Origin: Batkoa obscura
Lineage: Eukaryota; Entomophthoromycota; Entomophthoromycetes; Entomophthorales; Batkoaceae
Assembly: GCA_030770535.1 (NCBI GenBank)
Contig: JASVEC010000042.1
Coordinates: 62,001 to 126,000 of the forward strand
DNA: 64,000 nt
Reading direction: 5' to 3'
Under the pieces are notes generated by a model. It searched no databases. It was not told the origin of the DNA and saw nothing but the letters and a program-made list of their open reading frames with translations. The position numbers and the translations under genes were made by a program. Shown here piece by piece: positions 22,771 through 34,123 of this stretch (within the stretch, counting starts at the first letter, position 1; the number at the start of each line of letters is the position of its first letter).

Positions 22771-23790
22771 TTATTTTTTAAATTTTTTATTTTTCTGTTG
22801 TTTCTTTCTTTCAAATTTGGTTTCATATTTAATTTTTTGTTTTCTAAATAAATTGGTAAATAATTAAAATGTTCATTTTAATATGATTATTCTATTATTA
22901 ATAATTTACCTATTCTTTTTAAATTTATTTCCAGACTCCTTATCTGAATCTTCTGAATCTTCTTGATGATCCGATTCTTCCTCGCCTGCTTTCTATTATT
23001 CGAAATCATTAGTTTATAAATCTAATAACCTTCACAAATCTATACACCACCAAATAAAATAAAATAAAACAAACCATTTCACTTACTCTAGCTTTATCTT
23101 TAATATTTTTTAACATAATAGCTGGAGTCATTTCATCATCTATTTCCTTTTCAAAATCTTGAATTAAAGTAACTGTTGTGGTTTCTTTTTCACCATCAAA
23201 ATTCATTTCTTGATCAGATAATTTTTCTTTAGACGACTGAATATCAGTGAGTAATTGTCTATCTATTTTAGTAAAAAGTTTAATAAAGATTATAATAAAT
23301 GAATGGGATATTAAATGCTTACCTATATCTTCCACTTTAATTCTTTGACCTAATTCTTTTAACCGCATTTTACGAGTCTATTTTAAAAATGAATATTGAA
23401 TTATAAATATTGGTTATCAAGTTTATAAATTTATTTTAAAACTTACTTCTTTTCTCAATTCTAATTTTTCTACTCTTTCTCTTTCTTTTGCTTTAATCTC
23501 CGCTTGTTTCTTTTTTTCAACATTACGTTTATGAAATCCAGTTAAATATTCCCTATTCATTTATATAGTTAATTAATAACTACCTTTTTATTAGAATAAT
23601 AGATTATAAATTACTTTCTTGAAGTTTCATCAAATTTAATTTCTTCAATTTCTTCTGGTTTTTTATTGTATTTTTTGGCTCCTTTGCCATTAAAGCCTCC
23701 TTTAGGGTTTGATTTATTATTAAACTTGTTTCCTGCTTTGGAGTTCCCCTTGTTATTGAATTTAGATGCTCCTTTGGACTGTACTTTCAT
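22771..23790 (-). CDS. RRP17: Nucleolar protein 12 / Rrp17 homologue (rRNA-processing 5'-3' exonuclease family)
   Basis: Six exons on the minus strand: 23790-23615, 23552-23447, 23377-23323, 23262-23087, 22992-22910 and 22843-22771, giving 222 residues, the family's usual size (210-240). The diagnostic core is FDETSRKEYLTGFHKRNVEKKKQ split across exons 1-2, followed by the lysine/glutamate-rich coiled segment KERERVEKLELRKE and a basic C-terminus (KFERKKQQKNKKFKK). The first 50 residues are a glycine/asparagine/lysine repeat (KFNNKGNSK-like). In yeast Rrp17 trims 5' ends of pre-60S rRNA in the nucleolus. The ATG used is the first one in frame; an upstream TTG reading is preceded by an acceptor-like TTTCAG and may be a 5'UTR intron boundary. 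The EME1-like gene starts 214 bp away in the opposite direction. Confidence 0.85.
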
Positions 23791-23899
23791 CTTTTCTATA
23801 ATCAACTGAAATAAAAAAGTTACTATTAATTTTGATATTTTTATTCAAAATTCTACTAGATTTAATATTTTATTTCATTGGTTTAAGTTTCAATGACTT

Positions 23900-24003
23900 T
23901 TTTCCCATTTTTATTTCTTATTTCTATTTTTATATTTCTATTTCTATATTTCTATTTTTGTTTTTATCTTTACTTTTGTTTTTATTTTTATTTTTATTAA
24001 AAT
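23900..24003. promoter_or_regulatory. T-rich tract in a divergent promoter (RRP17/EME1)
   Basis: About 100 bp that on the plus strand is almost pure T with scattered A and C (repeating TATTTCTATTTT / TTTTTATTTT units), running right up to the EME1 ATG. It occupies the shared 214-bp divergent promoter and probably acts as a nucleosome-excluding tract; that role is inferred. Confidence 0.4.
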
Positions 24004-24004
24004 A

Positions 24005-26351
24005 ATGGAAGATGTGAATTTAGATTTTAATGATACATTAGACGATGATTTAATTCAATGTTTTTTAACTAACAATAATGATAATAATAATAATAATGAA
24101 ATACAACAAAACATCAATAATCTTACTGAAAATAGAGAAAAGATAGATAATATACAGTCCAATTTACTGATTGATTTAACTGAAAGTCCAAATAAACTAC
24201 ATATTAAACAAAAGAAGGATGTTGATGAAGGTATTAAAACATTATTAAGCGTTTATAAGTTAATAATACTAATAATTTTAATTTTAGATTCTTTAATTAT
24301 ATTGTCTTCAAGAGAAAATACACAAATCAGTAAATTTAAATATTTGTTTATTTTGATTAATATTAATAATTTTAGTCAACGAAGAAAGTGATAAAATGAT
24401 AAACAAATTAAATGAAGGTAAATAGAAACTCTAATTATTTAACTGATATAATAATAATAATAATATTTTTATAATAGACAGGCTATTTGATTTAAGTTTA
24501 TCTCCAGTCAATAATTGCTTAATAGAAACAAATAAGTTAAGTGAAGGTAATTATTAGTTAATTGTATTTAAAAAGTTAATATTAATTTTTTTACATTTCT
24601 AAATAACCTAGAAGATTTATTAAGTTTAAGTATATCACCAATTAAAAATTATATACCACAATTAAATTCAGCTTCTTCATTCAAAACGAAAGTTAATAAA
24701 TGTAAATTTATTAATATAGTTAATTAATATAAGTTATGATATTAATAAATTATTATAGCACCATTAGTATTAAATGATGTTGATAATGAAAATATAATAA
24801 AATATAATAAAATAAATAATATTGAAAACAATACTGAAAATAATATTGAAAATGATATTGATTTTAGTGACGTAGAAGTAATGGAAGGTAAATAATAGTA
24901 ATAGTTTAATTAATTAGTCATCTTATAAATTATTTTTTAGAATTAAGTTTATTAAATAAAAATAACATATTAACTTTAAATAAAAATAATTCAATACCTT
25001 ATAATAAAAATAACTCAGTACCTTACAATAGAAACATTTTAAATGAAGGTAAATTTAAATCAATTATTATGCTATATTAATTGATAGTTAATATTCTATT
25101 TAGATAATAATACTCATTTATTAGATAATAGTATGGATTTTAATATATCAAGTAATTAATTAATATAAAACAAATATATTAGTATATTAATATTAATATT
25201 AATATTAATCTTTTTATTATAAAATTAGATTTATCTAAAGCAAAGTCATTTGATAGTTCAATGATCCAACAAAACTCCTTCGATAACAGCAAAATTCAAG
25301 TAACAATACATCAAAAAATATATCAAAAATACAGTCTACAAGAAATAGAAAGCTTGATTAATAATTTACCAATATCGATTATAAAATACAATATTGATAA
25401 TTTTATAAATTTAATTTATTTAAAGAAAAAAATAGATAAAATTCAATATAATAATCAAAACCATTCATTATTAAAACCTATTTTTATGGAATTATATCAT
25501 TTGTTTATTCTTTGGGATGCCATTGAATTATTTTATATGTTAAAAAATGGTAAGCTTATTATTAATAATATTATATTAAATATAAGTTTAACATTTTTGA
25601 TGTAGAAAAATACCTTCCTGATTATGATTTTAATTTAATACAAAAATTATATCCATATCATCAAATCAATATTTTATTAATAGGAAATCAAAAACATCAA
25701 AAAGAAATTCAATATAATATTAATTTACAGTTTAAAAATTATGTTAATAATAATCAAAATAATAATAATAATAAATTCAAAACTGGGGATTTAAATTTAA
25801 TTGGCAATTATTTATTTGAGCTGCAATTTAATAATGATAAGTTACAAATTATTGAATTCGATAGTGAATTATTAGCATTAAAATTTACTACTCATTATGC
25901 TAAATGTTTAATTTTAGAGTAAGTTTTGTTTTATATATCTAATAATATTAATAATATTTAATTAATAATTTAATTTAATTTTAATTGTTAATAGTATTGA
26001 TGAAGAAGAATATGAATATGGTTGGTTGCAATCTAATATTAAAAAACATTTAGAAGAAAGTACTTGGTTTTCAGCTATATTACAATTTATTCCTGGAGTG
26101 ACTAGAAATATTAGTACTACTATCTTAAATCAATATAAAACATTAAATGGATTATTAACTAAATTAAACATTCATAAAAATATGCATTCCAATCAAAAAG
26201 AAAAATGTATCAATCAATTAGCTAGTTTAAATGTAAGTTTGAAATTCTATAAAGCTATCTATTTATTTGTTTTATTTTATTTATATAGATACAATTAGTA
26301 AACAACACACAACGAAAATTAGGGATTACGATAGCTAAGAGAATATTGAAT
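24005..26351 (+). CDS. EME1-like subunit of the Mus81 structure-specific endonuclease
   Basis: Twelve exons: 24005-24230, 24288-24329, 24376-24417, 24478-24546, 24612-24701, 24759-24887, 24941-25048, 25104-25151, 25229-25549, 25606-25918, 25995-26232 and 26289-26351 (562 residues). The N-terminal third is disordered and acidic, made of short exons, with SUMO-interaction-like motifs (LIDLTESP, LFDLSLSP, LLSLSISP). A degenerate ERCC4-type nuclease domain follows (about residues 260-470), then a C-terminal helix-hairpin-helix with LQFIPGVTRNISTTIL and NTQRKLGITIAK, as in Eme1 (IPGVS..., RRIGPELSRR). Eme1 is the non-catalytic partner of Mus81 that binds branched DNA and resolves stalled forks. 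The frame stops at TGA 26349-26351, after IAKREY; a two-base register change there (see findings) would continue in typical Eme1 tail sequence. Family assignment rests on the C-terminus. Confidence 0.6.
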
Positions 26352-26407
26352 CTATTTTGGAATAATGAGTTCGATGTTTTAATAGCATAAATATGATAAT
26401 ATACTAT

Positions 26408-26962
26408 TTATTCATCTTCAATGATACAACTAATGGATAAAAACAAAGTAATAAAAAAATTGATATCCCATTGTAATTTGGTAATTAAAATAAATTCATT
26501 GCTGTTCTTCATTTTCTTTAATATTACTAAACTAATTTGATTATGACTTAATCTCCATTCTTTTGATAAACTATTATATGTCCATTCAAGGGCTAACTTA
26601 TTATATTTTAAACAATATTCTTTTTTTAGTAAACTTAAATGGTTTGCTTTAGAACTTAATTTTAAACTTGATTTAACATTGGAATCTACCATTTTTATTA
26701 TGTATTTACCTTGGATTAAATGGAATAAATTACATTGCATTAAAGCAAGGATTTGCTTATTGGAGTCGATTAGTAGTTTATTGTTATTATTACCATTAAA
26801 ACAATAGTAAGTTTTGAAATCGGAAGTTATAATGAGATGATCGACATCTTTTTTTATTTGAATGGTTAATGAAGGTTGTTTAATATTGTGACCGCTGATT
26901 ATCAATGGGCTGATAGTATTATCAAATACATTATTAATCATTGAAGATTTAGTAGAAATCAT
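26408..26962 (-). CDS. Small hypothetical protein, possibly tubby/LURP-like beta barrel
   Basis: A single exon of 184 residues, tail to tail with the EME1-like gene. The sequence is a series of short beta strands (LTIQIKKDVDHLIITSDFKTYYCF, ALMQCNLFHLIQGKYIIKMV) ending in YNKLALEWTYNSLSKEWRL and a hydrophobic strand or helix near the C-terminus (FFITLFLSISCIIEDE). The overall feel is of LURP-one/DUF6593-type fungal proteins, which have a tubby-like barrel with a buried C-terminal helix, but no single motif proves this. No signal peptide. Function unknown. Confidence 0.6.
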   Translation of the reverse strand: MISTKSSMINNVFDNTISPLIISGHNIKQPSLTIQIKKDVDHLIITSDFKTYYCFNGNNNNKLLIDSNKQILALMQCNLFHLIQGKYIIKMVDSNVKSSLKLSSKANHLSLLKKEYCLKYNKLALEWTYNSLSKEWRLSHNQISLVILKKMKNSNEFILITKLQWDINFFITLFLSISCIIEDE

Positions 26963-28660
26963 TGATGTTTAAAAAATAAAAGTTATTCAAACTAAAAACA
27001 TAGCTTACTTTTTCATTTAAATACCTTTATTTCATGGTTTGTTTGATTTAGTTCTATTTTCAAGCCTATCAACTATTAGTTTTATGTTACACATGCTATT
27101 TAGCACCATGTAATTATTTTAGGATTAATTAAAAGTGGTGGATGATAATATTAAATCACTAAGGTTCAGTTTTGGCCTTTTTCTCAATCAAAATCAATAA
27201 CAGCCTATGAATTGAATCAACTTTTGCATTAAATTTGAAGCTTTATTTTGAATTGAAAATATATAGTTTAAACTTCATTAAAATCTATACTATTTGATTG
27301 GATTTAAAAAATATATTTTTCATAATAACTAATTTTAGTAATAGCTTACAAACAAAATGAAAAATAAACTCAACTTTATTGAATTTAGTTCAGCTGTTAT
27401 TTCAATAGTCTTTAAATGAACCCATTTGTTTCTAAGCATTCATTTCTATATTCTAAATAAATCTACAAAAATAACATCCAAAATGGAATTTCTTATATAA
27501 TACTGTTTAATATCTATTACAATATCTTATTACCAGTATTAATAATTTTGTTTCTATTTTTTGTTGAGATAATTTATCACTATGTATCTAACCTAATAAG
27601 TGATTTAAAGATGAATTTTTAGAACTAGTTTTAATAATGAGCGCAATAAATAACTTTAAAAAAAATATAGCTTTTGAGTATATGATATGGTGTCTTGATA
27701 AATCCCATAATCTTTTTATACTACTACTCTTAGTAAAGTATTTGTAGAAGAATTATATAGACAATAATATAATAATAAATCAGAATTTTATTATTTTGAG
27801 ATTTTGACTATTTTTCAAAAAAGTATGAACTATTTCTCAGAAATTCTAATTAAAGCACCTTATATTTATAGTAATATTTTTTTTATATTCGAATAAATAA
27901 TCAACATTATTATGATCTTATCTTTTATTTAAAAACATATTATTGAACTAGTTGAAGTATTGATAATTAACTTTAATTTCAAACCGAAAATTTTAGGAAA
28001 ATGCAATAATAATTTTCAAAAAAACTTATCCTTTAAATATAAGAAATATACTTTATTCAACATTAAAGCGATAGACTTTACACCACTACTCCGAGGTATA
28101 TATTTATATGATTTTTACTGAAAAAAATAACAAAATAATAAATTCAATTCCTATAACATTTTGAAATTTACACTACTTTGCAAAGAATCAAACAGAGCAT
28201 ATCATCTTTAAATAGATACTAAATGACTAATAGAACCTCATATTTTGTTTAAAAATACACTATCAAACCAGTTAAAGTATTAGCAATCAAGTCAAATAAA
28301 CAGAAAAAATAGCTAAATAAGGGAATATTCGAATTTTCAATTGCTAGAATTACAATGACAATAACATTCAAAACTTGAATAAAAAATAACAAAAGATCAA
28401 TATTATATCATTAAATTTAAAAATAAAAAATAAAACATGTCGATATTCTTGAGTCTAAAAAAGTATCAAAATTGACATTGAAATAGCTCAAAATAGTCTT
28501 ATAAAATTTTAAAAATAAAATAAACCGAAAATCAAAGGTTCATTGACGTTTATTTATAACAATTAAAAAAAAGATAATTAAAAACTATATAAACGAATAA
28601 AAGATATTTGAATCGGTTTATAACTCATTGAAATTTTAACTTCAAAATAAATCATAACAA
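26963..28660. other. Intergenic, no recognised feature
   Basis: 1.7 kb of very AT-rich DNA. No gene, RNA or MITE copy seen; only a TATA-like motif close to its right end. Confidence 0.5.
28586..28593 (+). promoter_or_regulatory. TATA-like motif of the pseudoprotease gene
   Basis: TATATAAA 68 bp before the ATG at 28661, somewhat farther than in the two intact protease genes. Confidence 0.35.
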
Positions 28661-29428
28661 ATGAAACTTTCGATTTATCTTTTATTTTTAGGATTAGTCA
28701 GTGCTGCTAACCTTTTATCAAATGATGCGTCTATCAAATTAGTTGGTGGAACAGAAGTATCCCCAAAATTCAAATATCCTTGGATAGTCTCTTTAAACAA
28801 TCAAGATACTCATATTTGTGGAGGAACCCTTATTAACTCTAATACTATCATCACCAACGCGGGTTGTATTTATGGTAACATAACGGAATGGACCGCCAAA
28901 ATTCATCGCCATGATTTAAGTTTAACAGAACTGGAAGAGAATGGAAAGACTTTTAGTATAAAAAGTTGGATCGCTCATCCCTTATATTCTCGATCCGATT
29001 ACTATGATATTTCATTATGGAAATTGGATGGTAATTTTAATTTATCTACGATTATTCAATTGGACCAAGGTGATTTATCTAATACTGAGAAACTAACTTT
29101 AAAGATTATTGGTTGGGGAGCTACTCAATCGGGTGATGGTTCAATACCACTTCTTAGGGAAATTCATCAAAGTATTGTTAATAATGAAAAATGTAAATCA
29201 CGCTACTCCTATTTTAAAAAAGAATTATTGTTCTGTGCTTCTAATGGAGGTTATGAAAATCCATGCTATGGGGATCAAGGTTCTCCTTTGTTTTTAGAAG
29301 ATGGGAATACGTTCACCTTAGTTGGTCTTTCCTCTATTAGTCTTGATTGTGGTGCTAGACATTATCCTCATGTTTATACTCGTGTTTCAAGTTTATTGCC
29401 ATTTATTCAAAAACATATTGAGTTTTAA
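28661..29428 (+). CDS. Secreted S1-family serine protease homologue lacking catalytic residues (pseudoprotease)
   Basis: A single exon of 255 residues. A signal peptide (MKLSIYLLFLGLVSA) leads to a short propeptide and LVGG at 27-30, the equivalent of the IVGG mature N-terminus. The chymotrypsin fold is evident (CGGTLI, DISLWKL, GWGATQSG, HVYTRVSSLLPFI). Of the triad only D116 (YDIS) remains: the histidine site reads TNAGC with glycine at 68 instead of AAHC, and the serine site reads GDQGSP with glutamine at 206 instead of GDSGGP. The specificity aspartate is also replaced by asparagine, and the residue before the IVGG-like site is lysine. The reading frame is intact, so this is a maintained pseudoenzyme rather than a decaying gene. 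Its paralogues at 33353 and 43304 keep all catalytic residues. A role as inhibitor, decoy or binding protein is an inference. Confidence 0.9.
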   Translation: MKLSIYLLFLGLVSAANLLSNDASIKLVGGTEVSPKFKYPWIVSLNNQDTHICGGTLINSNTIITNAGCIYGNITEWTAKIHRHDLSLTELEENGKTFSIKSWIAHPLYSRSDYYDISLWKLDGNFNLSTIIQLDQGDLSNTEKLTLKIIGWGATQSGDGSIPLLREIHQSIVNNEKCKSRYSYFKKELLFCASNGGYENPCYGDQGSPLFLEDGNTFTLVGLSSISLDCGARHYPHVYTRVSSLLPFIQKHIEF

Positions 29429-30352
29429 CATAATAAATGTAATATATATATTTTATTGACTTTTTACATTTACAAATTTAAATTATTTTAATAAGTTATT
29501 TTTCTATTGATTTAGTTGTATAGTAAGCTTATTACTATTGCTTCATTCCTAAATTGCATAAAAATAAGTTTACTAGAAACTAATAAGTTAATATCATAGT
29601 TTGACAATAAACTAATTTTAGAAGAGACGACTCATTATTAGACTGCTATTCTTTTCAATTTCGTTGTTAATCTTTTAAAATTTATAAGTATAGTTTTATA
29701 TTAATTAACGGTTTTACTATATATACTATCTTAAATAATAATGGTATCCAAAATGTCAACTTTAACTGTAATTATTATAAATAATAATAGAAAAGTATCC
29801 TTTAAATAGGGTATTAGAAAACCTCATATATACTATAGTTTATTGAAATGACAATTTTATATACTATATGGAGATGTGTTTTTTTGTTTAAAAATTTTAC
29901 TACAATCTTTCCACCCAAATAGCGCTTAAAAAATGGAAAAAATAATGAAGTCAAAAAAAATAGCCTCATACAAAGAAACTAAATAGCTAATGTAAAAAGC
30001 CCCAATGTTAAATGTTTTAAAGTATTTAGGAGATTTCACAAAATTAAAGTATGATAATATCAACTTGAAAGTTAGAAACCATTGTTCTATTTATAATTTA
30101 AGAAATAACTAGTTTTTATCTCAGAACTGTTAATTAATTGGTTGATTTTAAACTCCCAATCTCGCGTTCATTAAATCTTCAACTTTCGCGTTTTAAAATT
30201 ATACTAAATTTAAGCTTGACTTCCCATAATATTAGCTAGCTTTAATTGGTTAAGCTATATTAAAGTTAGTTAATTTGGTTAATTATAAAATTATAAAAAT
30301 CGAATATTTTATCTCATAATTTAATAGCTTATTCTTTATATAAAATAGTATA
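29429..30352. other. Intergenic with one MITE copy
   Basis: About 0.9 kb between the pseudoprotease and SLD2; holds MITE copy 6 and otherwise nothing I recognise. Confidence 0.5.
29870..29967 (-). repeat. ~100-bp palindromic MITE, copy 6
   Basis: GGAGATGTGTTTTTTTG start, TTCCACCCAAATAGCGCTT centre, and an AATAATGAAGTCAAAAAAAA right side ending GCCTCATA. Slightly eroded ends. Confidence 0.75.
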
Positions 30353-32043
30353 ATGTGTGACAAGTCAGAAAATAAGGCAATTGATTTACAGGATAGCTTG
30401 GCTAAGAAAAAAACAAGTGAAAAAGAAGATAAAGAGTACAATGGACTTTATACAAAACTTAATAAATATAAGACAATGATAAAGAATTGGGAATATAATT
30501 TCAAAAAGAAGTATAACAGGGATCCTAGAGTTGAAGATATTGATGACTTTCCAGTTATGGGTAAATGATAATAACTTTTATTGAGTTTTCATTAATACAT
30601 TTTTAGTTAAGAATTATAAAATGTACGCCGAAATTAAAAAGAATCTCATGAGGAATTTTACAGAAAGGTATAAAGAAGATGTAGAAAAGATAAAAAGGGG
30701 ATCGAAAGAAAAATCTATGATTAAAAATAAAGAAGAAAAGAACAACATTAATGAAATCAAAGATACATCTATTGAAGAAATAAAAGCTTTCATTTCCCCT
30801 GAAAAGAGCAATTTGGCGAATCCAAGTAATGAAACATCAATAACTCATTTCTTGAATCAAACTAAGGCTCTTTCAGAAATGAGGTCCGCGTCACTCCCAG
30901 AATTTAAGAAAGAAGATGACATTGAAGAACAAAAAGCTAATATTCAAGTAAAGGAAGTTATTGAAAAAGAAGAAGAGATAAGAAGTTTAAAAGAATATGA
31001 TGAAAATAAGGAAGATTTTTATTATCCACCTACCCCGGAAAACAATTGTTCTGAAATTGATGAACTTCCAGTTGATAATGAATCTAGAATCTTAGATAGG
31101 GAGGAAATACATGGAAATCATTCTATAGAAGCAACATCATCTATGGAAATACCACCACCAACTGCTTTTAGTAAGCTATTTGTAGAAACCCCAGTTTATT
31201 GGCAACAATTGATGGCGAAATTTATTGTACCAAAAGGCCATCCAAAATACATGGATCGAGAATTAATGAAACAGGCAAAAAGAATTTGTGATTGGACACA
31301 ATATATGTTAGTTAAACACTTTGGCGATATACTTGAAGATCCGAAATTTAGAATTAATAGTTTACCTTCTTATCCGTATGCTAAACCACTTACACCTTAT
31401 TCTTTTCGAAAACCAATTCAACGTATCAGAGGTTATCAAACAGCTAAAGAAATTTTAGAAGAAAAAGAAAAAGGATTTATATTTGAAAGACAAAAATTAA
31501 GGGGATGGTTCAATAATCCACGTTTAAATACGAAAAACATTACTACTTATAAACCAAGGCCAAAAGACGAAGACGGTAATGAAATACCACTTGTTTATCC
31601 ATGGACATTTGAGGATGAACATACAGCCAAAGGTGATCCTACACATTATAGGTTTAAATTCCCATTAAAAGAAAAAGATCCTCGATATATGCTGATTATA
31701 GAAAAAATTCGAGGTAGCTAACTTATATCATATTATAAAACTTTTAACTAATAAAATTTTAGCTCAAGAAGAAGCTAAGAGAGAAGAAGAAGAAAGAAAG
31801 ATAAGAGAGGAAGAAATGAAGAAGAAAGAAGAAGCAAAAGCTAAAAGAATTGCAAGAAAAGCTACATCGGATGCTAGAAAGAGTAAACCTAAAACAGGGT
31901 TAAAAGATTCAGATTTAGTTTCAACTAATTTTGTTAAAATGGATACTAGAAGAGGGAAGTATCGTACTGGAACTGGTAAACCTAAAGGTGCATCTAGAAT
32001 TAAGATATCTAAATATTGTAAAGAACCAAGGAGAAGACCTTAA
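30353..32043 (+). CDS. SLD2: DNA replication initiation factor Sld2 (Drc1 / RecQL4 N-terminal family)
   Basis: Three exons: 30353-30560, 30607-31713 and 31763-32043, giving 531 residues. The N-terminal Sld2 signature is split by intron 1: LNKYKTMIKNWEYNFKKKY, then NRDPRVEDIDDFPVM and VKNYKMYAEIK (family pattern WE..F....G..P...DI....IA..YK.Y). The middle is acidic and serine-rich, with TP/SP sites for CDK control (such as YYPPTPENN and ISPEKS). The C-terminal half has IRGYQTAKEILEEKEKGF, a lysine/glutamate coiled segment, and the conserved tail STNFVKMDTRRGKYR. CDK-phosphorylated Sld2 binds Dpb11 to load the replicative helicase; that mechanism is known from yeast and assumed here. The C-terminal half is long for Sld2 but has no helicase motifs. 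Confidence 0.85.
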
Positions 32044-33352
32044 TTTATTTAATTTAATTATTGTATAGCTTTGGACATTTTTCTTGTAAAATGTTAAGAG
32101 ATGTATTCATTATTTTATTCAATGGGATTAGGAATATCTATTTTTGCTTCAGTATTTTGTACACTTTTTAAGTACCCTGGAATTTAAAAATCACCAGTTG
32201 AATTCTCAAACAAAAGTACAAACATATCATTAAATCGAATGCAAAGGACTGATGATAGTGCCAAAAACTAAGTTGCGAATTTACTTTTTTACAAGCTTTG
32301 CATTAGTTTTTATATTTTTATATTTTTATATTATTGAATAATACTTGTGTTCTGGTTTTATTAACCCTTATCGTATATTAAACAGAAGATTAAGTTGTAA
32401 GGAGAATGACTTTTTTGATGTGATACTTGTCTTAAGGTTTGAATTAATAGTTTATAGATATCATATTAGAAATTTGGTTTCAATTTTAGCATCATATAAC
32501 TATCTAAATAAATAACAAATTTATGTATTAAACTAGATAATTCATGTTTCATGGTTCAGTTACTTAAATATATATTAAATCCCTTAATATCATTTGTATT
32601 TTCACTTGACTTTTTTACATTTTTCAATTTTATCAACCAAATATTGGAAATATCTTTTTTTTATTCCAACATTTTGTTCACTATATAACTTATAATTTAA
32701 TAATCTATTACTTTAATCCTTAACCAGGAAAAAGCACATTCGTATTATTTTAAAATGTAAGTGTGACTTAACAGAGTTATCAGAGTTAACATATAGTTTT
32801 ATAATTTATCTAAATTTATTTAAATAACTACAAATTTAATATATTTAGAGTACCCAAAATCTTCTCCTTTAACAATTTAGTTAACAAGTTCAAGAATAAT
32901 GACTAAAAAAAACAAACTTAAAATGATTTTTTAGCAAGCTATTTTGACCTCCTCCCTATTACAAAAACATAGTTGTATAAGGCAGTAAAAAGATCCTTGA
33001 TGAAAACAAAAGTTGTAAAAATTATATTAAAATTACAGTTATATGTATAATTAAATGCTAAAGAATATCTCGCAAGACATATTTGATATTACATAATGAA
33101 TGATAGCATGATAAAGATTAATGAATATGTGCGCAAAAAAAAATATAATTGAAAAAAATAATAAAAAATAATAAGGGTTAATATTAAAATAGAAAGTCAA
33201 TGTACAAATTAGACAGGATACAGATTATGAAAATAAGTGATATTACATTAAATACGTGTGACTAGTATATAAAGTAAGCAGACTACAAAAAATAGTCTAA
33301 AATTAAACTATAAAAGCTAATCGAAATATTCAAGATTTGTTCAAACAATTCA
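32044..33352. other. Intergenic, no recognised feature
   Basis: 1.3 kb of AT-rich sequence upstream of the trypsin gene. No MITE, RNA or ORF of interest apart from the TATA box at its right end. Confidence 0.5.
33309..33316 (+). promoter_or_regulatory. TATA box of the trypsin gene at 33353
   Basis: TATAAAAG 37 bp before the ATG, close to the distance in the other S1 and ABC genes. Confidence 0.5.
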
Positions 33353-34123
33353 ATGAAATCCTCTCTCATTTTTACTCTCTTTGGTGCTGCTATCGCTGGT
33401 GAAATTCCTTTGAAAGCTCCACCCAGTCGCATTGTAGGAGGTTATGAAGTATCTCCCAAGTTTAAATACTCATGGATGGTATCACTTGACTATGAAAGGT
33501 CTCATTTTTGTGGTGGTGCTTTGTATAATGGAAATACTGTCATCTCAGCTGCCCATTGTGTTATTGGACCAACTTTATCATGGACTGCTCGTATACATCG
33601 TCACAACTTAAATGCTACTGAATCTTCTGAACAAGGAAAAACTTACAAAATCAAATCTCGTATTTCTCATCCAAGCTATAAAGCTGATACAAATGCTTAT
33701 GATATTGCTATTTGGAAACTTGATACTGCAGCTGGACCATTAACTGGAATCAAGCTTGATTCCGGAAAATATGCCAATGCTGATAATACTCTTCTCAAGG
33801 TTATTGGATGGGGTGATACCACTGAAGGGGGGAACTCTTCATCAATCCTTTTAGAGGTTGGGGTTCCAGTATTGAACGCTGATAGATGTAAAAAGTCTTA
33901 TAAAAACTTAGACAATAAATCACAATTTTGCGCTGGATATCCAGAAGGAGGTAAAGATTCTTGTCAAGGTGATTCTGGAGGCCCAATATTTGTTCAAGAA
34001 GGTTCGAATTCAATATTGGTTGGTGTCGTATCATGGGGTGAAGGTTGTGCTCGAAATGGTAAACCAGGGGTATATACTCGTATATCTGCTGTTACTGATT
34101 TTATTAAAAAAAACTCCAAATGA
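33353..34123 (+). CDS. Secreted trypsin-like serine protease (S1)
   Basis: An intronless 256-residue preproenzyme. A signal peptide (MKSSLIFTLFGAAIAG) is followed by a ~10-residue propeptide ending in R26, then the mature N-terminus IVGG at 27-30; activation would need cleavage after arginine. The catalytic triad is complete: H68 in SAAHC, D116 in YDIA and S207 in GDSGGP. D201, six residues before the serine, sits in the specificity pocket and predicts cleavage after lysine or arginine. Cysteine pairs around the histidine, serine and C-terminal loops fit the fold. Secreted trypsins of this type are expanded in insect-pathogenic fungi, where they degrade host protein; that use is inferred. The paralogue at 43304 shares most of its sequence, including the RIHRHN segment. 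Confidence 0.95.
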   Translation: MKSSLIFTLFGAAIAGEIPLKAPPSRIVGGYEVSPKFKYSWMVSLDYERSHFCGGALYNGNTVISAAHCVIGPTLSWTARIHRHNLNATESSEQGKTYKIKSRISHPSYKADTNAYDIAIWKLDTAAGPLTGIKLDSGKYANADNTLLKVIGWGDTTEGGNSSSILLEVGVPVLNADRCKKSYKNLDNKSQFCAGYPEGGKDSCQGDSGGPIFVQEGSNSILVGVVSWGEGCARNGKPGVYTRISAVTDFIKKNSK

